Shown: positions 63,980-64,000 of the stretch, piece after piece | How positions within the stretch are numbered: the stretch's first letter is position 1 | Layout of the letters: every line of letters starts with the position of its first letter | Source: Cyclobacterium xiamenense | Lineage (GTDB): Bacteria; Bacteroidota; Bacteroidia; Cytophagales; Cyclobacteriaceae | Assembly (NCBI RefSeq): GCF_009467825.1 | Contig: NZ_WIOK01000015.1 | Coordinates: 83,643 to 147,642, forward strand | DNA length: 64,000 nucleotides | Reading direction: 5' to 3' | The notes under the pieces: generated by a model | Seen by the model: only the letters and a program-made list of their open reading frames with translations | Told to the model about the DNA's origin: nothing | Databases searched by the model: none | Translations under genes and position numbers: made by a program

Positions 63980-64000
63980 CTATTTGGTGGCACTGATAAA
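63980..64000 (-). CDS. Possible 3' end of a gene entering from the right edge
   Basis: On the minus strand the last 21 bases read F-I-S-A-T-K then TAG (complement of 63980-63982), and an intrinsic terminator follows 45 bases on. The position and terminator suit the end of a gene, but seven codons cannot prove it. Confidence 0.25.
   Translation of the reverse strand, partial: FISATK

Overview
The window reads as a chromosomal segment of a Bacteroidota bacterium, most likely order Cytophagales close to Cyclobacteriaceae/Algoriphagus. Supporting signs are TonB-dependent receptors with carboxypeptidase-regulatory-like domains, type IX secretion (T9SS) C-terminal sorting domains, a GldJ/GldK-like lipoprotein, DUF4270 and DUF4105 proteins, a fused lycopene cyclase of the type reported from Algoriphagus, bacterial GGGP synthase, and several promoters of the Bacteroidota type (TTTG, about 20 nt, TAnnTTTG). 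I see no rRNA, tRNA, insertion sequence, prophage or CRISPR array. Coding density is high. The only long non-coding stretches are 2427-2750 and 56800-57520.

Layout. 1-9414: a TonB-dependent receptor cut by the left edge, a REP-like palindromic patch, a cryptochrome-DASH/photolyase, then on the minus strand an M14 carboxypeptidase, DNA-3-methyladenine glycosylase and a serine hydrolase, and a haem-motif (DUF3365) lipoprotein. 9591-18483: prfA, a large T9SS-exported YCF48/BNR-repeat protein, a GldJ-like lipoprotein and mfd. 18661-21789: an orphan cytochrome-oxidase-III-like protein, hflK, hflC and an SRPBCC-like protein. 21801-26903: a Fur-family regulator divergent from a two-lobed aspartyl protease with a PDZ domain, and a large PAS histidine kinase. 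26905-32599: a minus-strand run with nagB, a TRIC-type channel, a methyltransferase, a D15-type barrel protein and a second TonB-dependent receptor.

32666-37841 is a carotenoid operon (transcribed right to left: ECF sigma factor, crtI, crtB, fused crtYcd, ispH, crtW) behind a near-perfect Bacteroidota promoter. A second desaturase of CrtD type lies at 60973-62439. Together they point to a 4-keto, 3',4'-desaturated monocyclic carotenoid of the flexixanthin/deoxyflexixanthin class; no crtZ hydroxylase or cruF hydratase is in the window. 38059-42102 is a four-gene operon (GntP-family transporter, RidA, DSD1/D-threonine-aldolase-like PLP enzyme, M19 dipeptidase) that makes best sense as uptake and catabolism of a D-hydroxy-amino acid such as D-serine.

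42347-50643: a T9SS cell-surface protein, a DUF4105 membrane protein, a tightly coupled uvrB-OMP-AlbA_2 unit, recX and tpiA. 50726-56799: prmA, DUF4270, a short and apparently degenerate glycogen-synthase-like protein, then panC, panD, a flippase-like membrane protein and a zinc metallopeptidase. 57521-63836: an AraC regulator, GGGP synthase, two small envelope proteins, a FrnE-like DsbA protein, the CrtD-like desaturase and an MltF-like lytic transglycosylase. Most of this is core metabolism, repair and envelope biology. The least ordinary parts are the sigma-factor-led carotenoid operon, the D-amino-acid operon, the degenerate glycosyltransferase overlapping DUF4270, and the structured 721-base gap before the AraC gene.
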